Part shown: piece by piece, positions 14,482 to 23,559 of the stretch | Numbering within the stretch: the stretch's first letter is position 1 | How the letters are laid out: each line of letters opens with the position of its first letter | From: Sulfotelmatobacter sp049792875 | GTDB lineage: Bacteria > Acidobacteriota > Terriglobia > Terriglobales > Acidobacteriaceae | Length of the DNA stretch: 64,000 bases | Direction: 5' to 3' | Assembly: GCA_049792875.1 (NCBI GenBank) | Contig: JBARBI010000124.1 | Span: 7,346 to 71,345, forward strand | Program-made: the position numbers and the translations under genes | The notes under the pieces: generated by a model | Databases searched by the model: none | Told to the model about the DNA's origin: nothing | Seen by the model: the letters and a program-made list of their open reading frames with translations, nothing else

Positions 14482-16176
14482 ATGCATGGAGTGCTGAAAG
14501 CCATTTCAGCGTGTCTGATGGTGTGCGTCGGCCTGTTCGCCTTTGGGGAGGGCGGAGCGGGCGGTTCTAAGGGCGTGAAAAGCGCGCCTTCCGTAAAGCT
14601 GCCGGGCACGGCGTTTGTGGCGCTGGAGACGATTACGCCAGAGCACATTCGCTGGCACGTGCGCTATCTGTCGCACGATCTGCTGGAGGGACGCGGCACG
14701 GGGCAGCGAGGCGGGGACATTGCAGCGGAGTACATCGCGACGCAGTTTGCCGAATATGGCTTGAAGCCGGCCGGCGATCACGGCACCTACATGCAGAAAG
14801 TTCCCCTGGTGGGGATCACGGCCCTCCCCGACACTCAGTTTTCCCTGGTGCCCAAGCGCGGCGAGACTATGAATTTGAAGCCTCTCGATGAATATGTCGC
14901 TTACGACCAGACCCAGCAGGCGCAGTCGGACGTGGAAGCAGAGATCGTTTTCGTGGGATACGGGATCGAGGCGCCCGAGTACAGCTGGGACGACTATAAA
15001 GGCCTCGATGTTCGTGGGAAGGTTCTGCTGATGCTGGTGAACGAGCCACCTTCGGACGATCCCAAGTTCTTCAAGGGCAAGGCGCTCACCTACTACGGGC
15101 GCTGGACGTACAAGTATGAAGAGGCCGCTCGCAAGGGCGCGGTGGGAGTGATTCTGGTCCACCAGACACAGATGGCGAGCTATCCCTGGGAAGTGGTGCG
15201 CAACTCGAATTCCGGGGAGAAGTCCTATTTGAAGCTCGAAGGACCGGCGTTGAAGGTGGCATCGTGGATTCATCTCGACGTTGCCACCAGGCTGGCTTCC
15301 GCCTCCGGGATGAATCTGGAAAAGATGATGACCGAGGCGCAGTCGCGGGAGTTCCATCCCGTGAGTCTGGGGGCCAAGCTGAAGGCGCACATGGTGAGCA
15401 AGGTTCGGAATTTCGAATCGAACAATGTGGTCGCGATTCTGCCGGGCTCGGATCGCAAGATGGCCGACGAGGCGGTGATGTATACCGCGCACTACGATCA
15501 TTTCGGGATTCGCCCCGATATGCCGGGAGACAACATTTTCAACGGCGCCAACGACAATGCTACGGGATGCGGCATTCTGCTGGAGGTGGCGCGGGCGTTC
15601 GGGACAGCGGCGCAGAAGCCCCGGCGGTCGATTCTATTCGCGGCGGTCACGGCCGAGGAACAAGGGTTGCTGGGGTCGGAGTATCTGGGGAAGCATCCGC
15701 CGATTCCCGCCGGGAAGATTACCCTCGACTTGAATTATGACGATGTAAAGCCGCTGGGAGCGCCCGAAGAAGTGGAAGTTTCAGGGGCGGAGCGGACGAC
15801 ATTCTATCCGTCGGTCGAGGCCACGGCGAAGGAGTTCCGGCTGGCGATTCGTCCAGATGCGCTGCCTGAGGCGGGACACTTCTACCGCTCCGATCACTTC
15901 AGCCTGGCGCGAGTGGGCATTCCATCCTTCTCCATCAACGAAGGCATGAAGTACAAGGGACACAGTGAAGCCTGGGGCCTTGAGAAGGAGAACGAGTACG
16001 TGGAAAAGCACTATCACCAGCCCAGTGATGAGTACCATCCGGAGATGGATTTTGTGGGGGACTCGGCGATGGCGCGCTTCGGATTTGCGTTAGGGTGGGA
16101 AGCGGCGAGTCTGACTAAGCGGATTGAATGGCAGAAGGGCGATGAGTTCGAGGCGGAGCGGGCGAAGAGTCAGTAG
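14482..16176 (+). CDS. M28 family zinc metallopeptidase with PA domain
   Basis: Exported aminopeptidase-type enzyme of 564 residues. It has a Sec signal (MHGVLKAISACLMVCVGLFAF), a PA insert (about 130-290, with VEAEIVFVGYGIEAPEYSWDDY and GAVGVILVHQ), and the M28 catalytic core. Metal ligands and catalytic residues are visible in TAHYDHFG, FNGANDNATG, AAVTAEEQGLLGSEYLG, LDLNYDD and the C-terminal HSEAWG/EKHYHQPSDEY region. Family members remove N-terminal amino acids or hydrolyse dipeptides in the periplasm. ATG 14482 is preceded by GGGGGAGA and puts the signal first; the frame is open to 14335 but that part looks non-coding. Confidence 0.9.
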   Translation: MHGVLKAISACLMVCVGLFAFGEGGAGGSKGVKSAPSVKLPGTAFVALETITPEHIRWHVRYLSHDLLEGRGTGQRGGDIAAEYIATQFAEYGLKPAGDHGTYMQKVPLVGITALPDTQFSLVPKRGETMNLKPLDEYVAYDQTQQAQSDVEAEIVFVGYGIEAPEYSWDDYKGLDVRGKVLLMLVNEPPSDDPKFFKGKALTYYGRWTYKYEEAARKGAVGVILVHQTQMASYPWEVVRNSNSGEKSYLKLEGPALKVASWIHLDVATRLASASGMNLEKMMTEAQSREFHPVSLGAKLKAHMVSKVRNFESNNVVAILPGSDRKMADEAVMYTAHYDHFGIRPDMPGDNIFNGANDNATGCGILLEVARAFGTAAQKPRRSILFAAVTAEEQGLLGSEYLGKHPPIPAGKITLDLNYDDVKPLGAPEEVEVSGAERTTFYPSVEATAKEFRLAIRPDALPEAGHFYRSDHFSLARVGIPSFSINEGMKYKGHSEAWGLEKENEYVEKHYHQPSDEYHPEMDFVGDSAMARFGFALGWEAASLTKRIEWQKGDEFEAERAKSQ

Positions 16177-16245
16177 AGTGCACGAAGTCTCGACCTATAG
16201 GTAATAGCCCTTGCTGTGATCCTGTTCAAATAATCGGCTTTGCCC

Positions 16246-16276
16246 GGCCGGACAGCCGATGGCGACTGTCCCCACA
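16246..16276. repeat. Family D palindrome
   Basis: GGCCGGACAGCCG and CGACTGTCCCCACA arms in the gap between the M28 gene and the cyclase-like gene. It is a diverged stem of the same type as 58878-58907. Confidence 0.55.
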
Positions 16277-16415
16277 TCAGCACTTCAGGCTTCCGGACAA
16301 CAAAATCAATGAGTTAACGCGGTAACCTAGGTAACTTTAGTGGCTCTCGTCTGCGTGCTAACCTCGACATGTCCGTTTGAAATCAGCTACTTCCGAATAG
16401 ACTTCCTGACGAGGA

Positions 16416-18653
16416 ATGCCGAGAATTCCTATTTTTCGACTGGGTGGGGCGCCGGACAAAGCGACGCCGCCTAATCTGGCTGGTTCGACGCCCTTTGTCT
16501 CGCTTGAGGGGCTCTCGGTCGGGGTCGATAACCTGCGGCACGACGTCGTGTTGAGTCCGCGGTTTGTGGAGTTGGCGCGGGCGCAGCTTGCGAGGTTGAT
16601 CGCGCGGCACGGCGAGTTGGAAGGATTGCTGTCGGCAGAGGCTCCGCGGCCCGCCCAGGGCCCCTCCTGGATGACGAAGCAGGCGGGCAGGGCTGCCCGT
16701 CCCAGGAATGATCCCGCGGACTGGAAATCGGCGCTGACGGAGTTGCAAGTCGGAGCACTGAATCGAGCCAAAAAAGAATTTAAGCTGTCAGTCGACCTGC
16801 TGGCGCGGCTGGCCGTCACGAAATTTCTGCGCACAGAAATGAACCAGCAGTTTCTCCACGTGCTGGAGCGATGCCGCGTATTGTTAAAAAGCTACGACAA
16901 CATGCGGCAGCAGAAAGCGCATGAGTACCGCGAGAAACTCGCAGCGTTCCAGGTGCGGAAGCGGATCATCCTGCGCAAGACAGGGCAGGAAGTCTTTGAG
17001 ACCTTGCGCGAGGTGGAGAAGAGTACGCTGGCGCGCACGCGGCGGTCGCTGTTTGGCGAAGAGACCAACGGCGGAAGCTATTTCACCTATCCGTTGTTTC
17101 TCAACCGGCTGCTGTTTTCCGAAGACGGGCGCGATGACTACCTGTGCGCCGAGCACTACGTGATGCTGGGGAACTGGGACCGCGATCCGGACCGCTATGG
17201 GCGGATGCGCGAAGTGGTCTCGGGCTTTCTGCGCTCGCAATATGGCGAGGAAGTCAGCGCGGAATCGCTCGATTCGTGGATGAACGTGCCGGAGAACGCA
17301 CGCGGATTGGTGGGGACGGGCACTCCGGAAGACACGACCGAGGGATTGGCGCAGCAGGAGCGTCTGGCCAGCTGGGTACGGCTGCTGGAAGATGAAGGCG
17401 TGATGGAAAACGTTATCGCGTCGTATCACGTGGTGCCACTGCTCAGCGAATATGCGCCGCGCATCAACCCACAACAGTTGAAGAATGCGCTCATCGACCG
17501 GACGGGGTGCGACCGGGTCGAACGCATGATCCAGGAGGGCAGGCTTTCGCCCACCAGCTTGTATACCGCGGTCGCAAAGGTCGCGAGTTGCCGCGGGGCG
17601 GAACGGGCGAAGGTGGCGGCGCGGTTCCTGGGAGATTTCTTCCATTACCACCGCGATCTGCGGCGGCTGGAGATCTTGAACGCCGCCTTGGATTCCGTGA
17701 ACCTGGTGGGCAACGAACGGTTGCAGGAACTGTCTCGGGTAAACGGAACGCTCTACGAATTTCTGCTGCCGGAAGAACAGGGGCAGACGGATTCGGAACG
17801 GGTGCTGCGCCATGTGGTCCTGAAAGCCGACGTTCGCGATTCGACGCGGCTGACCCGGACGATGATGGAAAAGGGGCTGAATCCGGCGTCGTACTTCAGT
17901 TTGAATTTCTACGAGCCCGTGAACAAGCTGCTGGAAAAGTACGGGGCACGGAAAGTGTTTCTGGAAGGCGACGCCATCATTCTGGCGATTCTGGAGCGCG
18001 AAGGCGAGCCTGGACTGGCGGTGAGCCGCATGTGCGTGCTGGCCCGCGAAATCATTGAGATTGTGCGCGGGTATAACGAACTGATGCAGCGCTCGGGCAT
18101 GCCGCAACTGGAGTTGGGCGTGGGCATCACTCTGCAGGAATCGGCGCCGCTGTACCTGATGGATGGCGAGCACCAGATCATGATTTCGGAAGCGCTGAAC
18201 GAAAGCGACCGCCTGTCTTCGTGTAACAAACGGGCGCGCAAAGTGATGGAGCCGCAGGCTGGGCCGTTCCACGTGTATGCGTTTCAGGCGGCCGATGTGG
18301 ATGCAGACGGAAACCCGGAGGATGTGATTCTTAGCTTTAACCTGGGTGGGATTCGCATGAATCAGGCCACCTTCCACAAGTTGCAGCAGGAGATTACGCT
18401 CGAGCCCCTCAAGGTAAAGCTGCCCCCGTCGCTGGCGTCGTCCGATAAAGGCGAGTACCGGCTCTTTAACGCCACGGTGCCCGTGGACCACGACATCTTC
18501 CGCAAAATTGTGGTGCGCGAGAGCCGGATTCCGCGGATTGATCCGGCTGACTTCTCCGTAAAGGGCTGGACCGAACGCTCATACTACGAGGTCTGCACCG
18601 ATCCTGCGATTTATGCCGCGCTCGAGAAGGGTAAGGGCGCGGGCAAGAGCTAG
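16416..18653 (+). CDS. Large protein with divergent class III cyclase-like domain
   Basis: A 745-residue cytoplasmic protein. Residues about 470-615 match the class III nucleotide cyclase pattern: VVLKADVRDSTRLTR (metal Asp strand), KYGARKVFLEGDAIILAI (the GD turn), then LELGVGITLQESAPLY and ISEALNESDRLSSC. Whether the second metal Asp and base-specifying residues are functional is unclear. The N-terminal 460 residues are helical and I do not recognise them. Residues 75-101 (APRPAQGPSWMTKQAGRAAR..) are low-complexity and coded by GC-rich inverted words, possibly an in-frame repeat. No membrane segment is present. It stands alone as a transcription unit. Confidence 0.6.
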   Translation: MPRIPIFRLGGAPDKATPPNLAGSTPFVSLEGLSVGVDNLRHDVVLSPRFVELARAQLARLIARHGELEGLLSAEAPRPAQGPSWMTKQAGRAARPRNDPADWKSALTELQVGALNRAKKEFKLSVDLLARLAVTKFLRTEMNQQFLHVLERCRVLLKSYDNMRQQKAHEYREKLAAFQVRKRIILRKTGQEVFETLREVEKSTLARTRRSLFGEETNGGSYFTYPLFLNRLLFSEDGRDDYLCAEHYVMLGNWDRDPDRYGRMREVVSGFLRSQYGEEVSAESLDSWMNVPENARGLVGTGTPEDTTEGLAQQERLASWVRLLEDEGVMENVIASYHVVPLLSEYAPRINPQQLKNALIDRTGCDRVERMIQEGRLSPTSLYTAVAKVASCRGAERAKVAARFLGDFFHYHRDLRRLEILNAALDSVNLVGNERLQELSRVNGTLYEFLLPEEQGQTDSERVLRHVVLKADVRDSTRLTRTMMEKGLNPASYFSLNFYEPVNKLLEKYGARKVFLEGDAIILAILEREGEPGLAVSRMCVLAREIIEIVRGYNELMQRSGMPQLELGVGITLQESAPLYLMDGEHQIMISEALNESDRLSSCNKRARKVMEPQAGPFHVYAFQAADVDADGNPEDVILSFNLGGIRMNQATFHKLQQEITLEPLKVKLPPSLASSDKGEYRLFNATVPVDHDIFRKIVVRESRIPRIDPADFSVKGWTERSYYEVCTDPAIYAALEKGKGAGKS

Positions 18654-18672
18654 TGGTCACAATCCTTCCGTA

Positions 18673-18699
18673 GGAGACGTTGCAGGCAACGTCTCTACC
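18673..18699. repeat. Family C palindrome
   Basis: GGAGACGTTGC and GCAACGTCTCT arms around AG. The same unit closes the rluD coding sequence at 39659-39683, and a half copy (CGACGTCTCTACGAC) lies at 18759-18773, just outside the TonB gene. Confidence 0.75.
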
Positions 18700-18769
18700 A
18701 CCTACTCGCCGGGCAATGTCTTGGTCGGTGGTCATTGCGCCATAGGCGCGGCAAGCGACGTCTCTACGA

Positions 18770-20590
18770 CTAGAAATTCGTTCCGACGCGCGCGGGGCGG
18801 AATGGGATCTGGAATGTCGCCTCGATGTCGACTGGGGAGCCGTCTTTCATGGCAGGCTGGAATTGCCACTGCGCGATCGCCTGGCTGGCGAAGCGGTCGA
18901 GACGCTCGTCGACGCCGCGCAACACGCGCACGTTGCCGACGGTACCGTCGGCGTGGATCACCGCGTAGAGAATCACCGTGCCAGCAACGTTCTCCCGCAT
19001 GAGTTGCAGAGGATACGCGGGATCGACTTTGCGCGTCGCGGCGGGCTGAGAAAGGTCGGCCGCCGGTTCGCTTAAGTCGTGGCTGTTCGAGTCATGGCCC
19101 AGTTCAGCGAAGTGAATGACCCAACTCCCGCCGGCGGAGTTCAGGTTCGGCATGTTGAGCGTGAGCGAATAGAACCTGCGATTGCCAAACACCGCGCGTT
19201 CGGCCTCGGAGATCTTGGCTGCGCTTTCCGCTTGCATGGGACGGGAGGGTACACTCGTGACGCGTGGCGGACGTACGCTCGCTACCAAATTTGGGTTAAC
19301 GGAGTTGGTTGAGGCCTTCCCGGGATCGCCCGCCAGGGGTGAGGTTTTGGCCGCCGCACTTCCCACGTAAAGACCGGCGGGCACTTCGCTGCTTCCCTTC
19401 CGGCCCGATCCACTTCCGTTCTCTCTGCCGCCGCCGTTGCCGTTGCCGCCGGTTCCCGCAGTGGTGGCCGAGGGGGAACCGGGCGAGCCAGAAGCTCCGG
19501 GATGACCCTCGGGCGTGGCCCCGAAGGCTCCTCGACGGTTCCCTGCGGGCGGGTCGGGGGGCGCACCCACAGCGGGATGCAGGTTCAGCGCAATCACTTG
19601 GCCGCGCGATCCGAAGGACTCCCCGGAGGCCCCGGAGCCAGACACCGCCGGGGGCGGAGGAACGACTTGCGGCGCGCCAGCCCCGACGCCCGCGGATCGA
19701 GATACAGGAACGGCCCGCTGTTCAGCGACCGCGAGCTGGGGAGCAGGGGCGATCACCGAACTTCGCCCAATATTCAGATCACCGAGGGGACGAGTGGATG
19801 CAGCCTCCACACTCGGCGGAGGCGCGACGATGGCGGGCTGCGGAGCCGGGAAGGCAGGCGCGCTTGAAGCCGTCAGGTCTGGCGGCGGAGCCACCACGGA
19901 GTCTTGCAGCGTGGGCGAATCGCGGCGGTGCGTGAGATGGGCTGCGTCGGGCGGCGGCGTCACCACAGACTTCTCGAGTGGGGGTGCAATCCGGGCAACG
20001 TCAGCCGCGGGAGTCAGCGGCACGGGGGGAATCGCGAGCTGCGGCTTCTCCGACGTGTTCGACCAGGCCACGATGTTGGGCAGCGCAACGTCCTGCTTCA
20101 GTTTGACCTTGGGTGGGGTGACGATGGTCTGCGAACGGTTGTCAGCTTCGGGAGGAAGCGAAATGATGGGTTGGCGGGCGAACTCCGGATCAGCCTTACT
20201 GGGCTCCGCGGCTTGCGCCCTGCGGGTGTCCAATGGAGGAAGGTATTCCGAGGGCTGGTAAATGATGACCTGGGTGTGATCGAAAGCTGGCCTCGCCACC
20301 ACTTGAGGCTGGAGCGCAAAAAATCGGGTAAGTCCAATCACCAGCGACACGGCGATGACGTGATAGGCAACAGACTCGACGAAGCCGTACCAGGGAAGCC
20401 GGCGTTTCACAAATACGTCAGGCCAGAAGGGTGCAGGAGCGGAACGGAGTTCGAGCGGCGGGAGACGACGGGGAAAAACCAGATCGCGCAGGTTGCCGAA
20501 AAAGACGCGCGGCCGCGACGGCAACTCAACCAGAAGCCGCAGATCGGGCTCGGGTCGCTGGATTTCGATAATCGGCCGGGCTGCCGTCAT
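18770..20590 (-). CDS. TonB family protein, long proline/glycine-rich
   Basis: A 606-residue inner-membrane protein. One membrane helix lies near residues 65-85 (FVESVAYHVIAVSLVIGLTR). It is followed by about 400 residues of Pro-, Ala-, Gly- and Ser-rich linker able to span the periplasm (repeated VVAPPP/SVIAPAP motifs), and a C-terminal TonB-C domain (KVDPAYPLQLMRENVAGTVI, WQFQPAMKDGSPVDIEATFQ). TonB couples the proton gradient to outer-membrane receptors. ExbB/ExbD are not adjacent. ATG 20590 is chosen; an upstream start to 20701 would add 37 unlikely residues. Confidence 0.82.
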   Translation of the reverse strand: MTAARPIIEIQRPEPDLRLLVELPSRPRVFFGNLRDLVFPRRLPPLELRSAPAPFWPDVFVKRRLPWYGFVESVAYHVIAVSLVIGLTRFFALQPQVVARPAFDHTQVIIYQPSEYLPPLDTRRAQAAEPSKADPEFARQPIISLPPEADNRSQTIVTPPKVKLKQDVALPNIVAWSNTSEKPQLAIPPVPLTPAADVARIAPPLEKSVVTPPPDAAHLTHRRDSPTLQDSVVAPPPDLTASSAPAFPAPQPAIVAPPPSVEAASTRPLGDLNIGRSSVIAPAPQLAVAEQRAVPVSRSAGVGAGAPQVVPPPPAVSGSGASGESFGSRGQVIALNLHPAVGAPPDPPAGNRRGAFGATPEGHPGASGSPGSPSATTAGTGGNGNGGGRENGSGSGRKGSSEVPAGLYVGSAAAKTSPLAGDPGKASTNSVNPNLVASVRPPRVTSVPSRPMQAESAAKISEAERAVFGNRRFYSLTLNMPNLNSAGGSWVIHFAELGHDSNSHDLSEPAADLSQPAATRKVDPAYPLQLMRENVAGTVILYAVIHADGTVGNVRVLRGVDERLDRFASQAIAQWQFQPAMKDGSPVDIEATFQIPFRPARVGTNF

Positions 20591-20774
20591 CCTGCTTATA
20601 GTAGATGCGGAAAGGGGACTTCGGATAGCTGGGAGGACATCGGGAGGGCAAATTTTGAGCCAATCTGGGACTGCGGCTCGCGGGCCCGCCGTTCCGCGCA
20701 AGTCTCTCAGAAGAAAGAGCGTTTATAATCTTGGATTCGGCATTCGGCCGCAATTCAGACGGTAAGGACACACC

Positions 20775-22628
20775 TTGCTCGATTTCTTAGGAGACTTACG
20801 ACGAACTCATATGTGCGGGACGCTGCGCGCCTCCGACGCAGGCAAAAAAGCCGTGCTCATGGGATGGGTGAACCGGCGGCGCGACCTGGGCAAGCTGATC
20901 TTTATTGACCTGCGCGACCGTACTGGCGTGACCCAGGTGGTGCTCAACCGGGAACTGGACGCCGCGGCCCACGACAAGGCGAACACCCTGCGCAACGAAT
21001 ATGTGATCGCCGCCATCGGCACGGTGAAGGAACGCGACGCCGATACCGTGAACAAGAACATTCCTACCGGCGAAGTGGAACTGGTTGCGAGCGAGATTCG
21101 CATTCTGAACGAGTCGAAGCTGCCGCCGTTCTTGCCCTCGGACACGGCACTGACCAATGAAGAGACGCGGCTGAAGTACCGCTACATCGATCTGCGGCGC
21201 GATGTAATGCAGTTCAACCTTGAGACGCGGCACAAGGTGGCCAAGGCGATCCGCGATTATCTCTCCGCACAGGGATTTTTCGAGATCGAGACGCCCTTCA
21301 TGACGCGGTCTACGCCAGAAGGTGCGCGCGATTATCTGGTGCCCAGCCGCGTGCAGCCGGGGACATTCTATGCGCTGCCGCAGTCGCCGCAGTTGTTCAA
21401 GCAGATCCTGATGATCGCGGGATTCGACAAATATTTTCAGATCGTGCGCTGTTTCCGCGACGAGGACCTGCGCGCCGACCGCCAGCCGGAATTCACCCAG
21501 ATCGATCTCGAGATGTCGTATCCGCAAGCGGAGCGCGTGTGGGAAGTGGTCGAGGGATTCCTGACGGCCGCCTTCCAGGCCGCTGGCAGCGCGATCAAGA
21601 CGCCGTTTCCGCGCATGGACTACGACGAGGCCATCCGCCGGTATGGCATCGACAAGCCCGATTTGCGGCTGCCCGCGTTCGCCGAGGTGCGGGACTGCTT
21701 CAGGCCCGAGAGTCTGCAGGAACTGGCAATCAACGCGAACCTGCCGGTGATTGCCATCCGTACGCCCAAAGTCGGCGAGCTTTCGCGCAAGGAACGCGAT
21801 GACATCAAGCCGATGTTCCATGCCAAAGGCGGCGCGAAGATTTTCGAAGACTTCAAGCGCATCGGGAACAAGTTTCCTGACGCGGCGGCGGCGATCGCAA
21901 AGAAGACTGGGGTGGAGGAAGGCGATCTGATTGTGCTGGTCGCCGGGTCGGCGCAGGCCGGACCGCAGACCGCGTTGCCCGCTCACCGCAAGGTTACGCC
22001 CGCGGAGCTGGCGATTTACGCATCGGCAGGACTGCTGCGGCTTGCACTGGCGCAGAAGTATGCCGAGCGCCACGGAATTTTTAAGAAGTCTGGCGACCCG
22101 GCGAAGGATTACCGGTTTCTGTGGGTCACGAACTTCCCCATGTTCGAGTGGGATGAAAGCGAGAAGCAGTGGATGGCGGCGCATCATCCATTTACTTCTC
22201 CCCACGATCAGGACATGAGCTTGCTAGAGGCGGGCGTGGAGTCGGTGAACGATCCGCAATCGCCGCTGAGTGCGGTGCGGGCGCTGGCTTACGACGTGGT
22301 TCTCAACGGCACCGAGCTTGGCTCGGGCTCGATTCGTATTCATCGCCAAGATATTCAGCGCAAAATCTTCCGCGCGCTTGGCATGACGGAAGAGGAAGCG
22401 AAATCGCGCTTCGGATTCTTCCTGGAGGCGCTGGAGTATGGCACGCCTCCGCATGGCGGGATCGCTTTGGGGCTCGACCGCATCGTGATGATCCTGGCGG
22501 GCGCCGAGAGCCTGCGCGAGGTGATTCCCTTCCCCAAGACCGCGCGGGCAGTGGATCTGATGTGCGACGCGCCAACGCCGGTGGGCGAGCGTCAGTTGCG
22601 GGAGTTGGGGATTTCAGTGAAGAAGTAG
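20775..22628 (+). CDS. aspS: Aspartyl-tRNA synthetase
   Basis: Class IIb synthetase of bacterial type (617 residues). It has an N-terminal OB fold (GKKAVLMGWVNRRRDLGKLI), class II motif 2 (FRDEDLRADRQPEFTQID), a GAD insertion (about 300-420) and motif 3 (GGIALGLDRIVMILAG). STPEGARDYLVPSR is the Asp-binding region. Start TTG 20775 (LDFLGDLRRTHMCGTL) fits family length; ATG 20811 is possible but would trim the OB fold. Whether it also charges tRNA-Asn cannot be told here. Confidence 0.96.
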   Translation: MLDFLGDLRRTHMCGTLRASDAGKKAVLMGWVNRRRDLGKLIFIDLRDRTGVTQVVLNRELDAAAHDKANTLRNEYVIAAIGTVKERDADTVNKNIPTGEVELVASEIRILNESKLPPFLPSDTALTNEETRLKYRYIDLRRDVMQFNLETRHKVAKAIRDYLSAQGFFEIETPFMTRSTPEGARDYLVPSRVQPGTFYALPQSPQLFKQILMIAGFDKYFQIVRCFRDEDLRADRQPEFTQIDLEMSYPQAERVWEVVEGFLTAAFQAAGSAIKTPFPRMDYDEAIRRYGIDKPDLRLPAFAEVRDCFRPESLQELAINANLPVIAIRTPKVGELSRKERDDIKPMFHAKGGAKIFEDFKRIGNKFPDAAAAIAKKTGVEEGDLIVLVAGSAQAGPQTALPAHRKVTPAELAIYASAGLLRLALAQKYAERHGIFKKSGDPAKDYRFLWVTNFPMFEWDESEKQWMAAHHPFTSPHDQDMSLLEAGVESVNDPQSPLSAVRALAYDVVLNGTELGSGSIRIHRQDIQRKIFRALGMTEEEAKSRFGFFLEALEYGTPPHGGIALGLDRIVMILAGAESLREVIPFPKTARAVDLMCDAPTPVGERQLRELGISVKK

Positions 22629-22659
22629 ATCGGACTCCTCGGAAGAGCAGCGCATGCTT

Positions 22660-22801
22660 TGGGGTGGCGCAGCGCTTTTAGGGCTGCGATTCAGGCCTAC
22701 TAGTGAATGACCGGCTTTAGCCGCCGAGGTACCTTTGGGGCTAAAGCCCATTCTTCTGGGCAAGCCTTATCGCGGCGCTCAAAGCGCCGCGCCACCCCAA
22801 A
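22660..22801. repeat. Family B REP cluster, 3' side of RAYT
   Basis: TGGGGTGGCGCAGCGC at one end and GCGGCGCTCAAAGCGCCGCG followed by CCACCCCA at the other form a large inverted pair. Inner copies of GGCTTTAGCC and GGGGCTAAAGCCC lie between. It sits between aspS and the transposase stop codon. Confidence 0.8.
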
Positions 22802-22841
22802 GCACTTTGCCGAGAAGCAAAGCAGTGGCCCGGACCCAAAG

Positions 22842-23324
22842 TCACGCAGTTAGGAAACCTCGCTTCAAGCGTTCGGGAACTTCATCCATCACAAAACCGG
22901 GATACGCCGAGCTGCAGGGGTATTCCCCCGGCGCTCTTGCCAACCCGCGCTTCACCGGATTCTGCCGAATGTAGTGTTTGCAATTTACATGATCCTCTAC
23001 GCCCCTTACCCGGCGGTCGTAGCAGCTAGCCTGCCAGATTTCTCCTGCATATCCGAGTTCCTTCCTCGCTCGATAAGAAAACCCACCTTTGATGAGTTGC
23101 ATCGCGCTTTCCAAAGTCTGTGTCGCAGTGATCAGTACGTGAAAGTGATTGGGCATGACGACGAATTCATGCAGCAGATATTTCCCCTGGAGTTGGCAGT
23201 GCAAGAGAGTGTCAATAAAGGGCAGAGAGAAACGATCTGACTGAAACAGACTCTGTTTTTGAAAGGTAGACGCGGTTATGAAATAGACGCTGCATCCAGC
23301 GTTGCCTCTGGGAGGTGCAGCCAT
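22842..23324 (-). CDS. REP-associated tyrosine transposase (RAYT)
   Basis: Y1/HUH-type single-strand transposase of about 160 residues. The metal-binding HUH motif is MPNHFHVLI, the candidate nucleophile Tyr is in QASCYDRRVRG, and the family end motif HYIRQNPVKRGLA is intact. RAYT proteins mobilise short REP palindromes. Here the gene is flanked on both sides by family B palindromes (22660-22801 and 23326-23400), and the start codon lies two bases from the right-hand one. ATG 23324 is preceded by repeat sequence and not by a normal ribosome binding site; an upstream frame to 23393 exists only because the REP is open. The gene appears intact. Confidence 0.88.
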   Translation of the reverse strand: MAAPPRGNAGCSVYFITASTFQKQSLFQSDRFSLPFIDTLLHCQLQGKYLLHEFVVMPNHFHVLITATQTLESAMQLIKGGFSYRARKELGYAGEIWQASCYDRRVRGVEDHVNCKHYIRQNPVKRGLARAPGEYPCSSAYPGFVMDEVPERLKRGFLTA

Positions 23325-23325
23325 A

Positions 23326-23400
23326 AGTACCTCGGCGGCTAAAGCCGCATTTTCTGAGGCCACTTTATCGCAGCGCTGGAAGCGCTGCGCCACCCAAAGG
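23326..23400. repeat. Family B REP, 5' side of RAYT
   Basis: GTACCTCGGCGGCTAAAGCC, then TTATCGCAGCGCTGGAAGCG and CTGCGCCACCCAAAGG. The core palindrome is CGCAGCGCT-GGA-AGCGCTGCG. The order of words is the same as in the mutY insert. Confidence 0.85.
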
Positions 23401-23559
23401 CCCTTTCTTTTCTGATGCCGTCCCGATTTGAAACCATTTTCGCCTCTGTCTATACTTGTCCGCCTGCGGCGAAAATCTGCGGTTTTCGCTTCGCAAAGTT
23501 CAAAACAATCCTCGGGCAGTTAGCTTTGTGGCATTCGACCGTTTTTCATATCTACAACC

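Noticed and set aside
22974..23240. Plus-strand frame inside the RAYT region.
   Set aside because: Antisense to a clear transposase with HUH motif; no support of its own.
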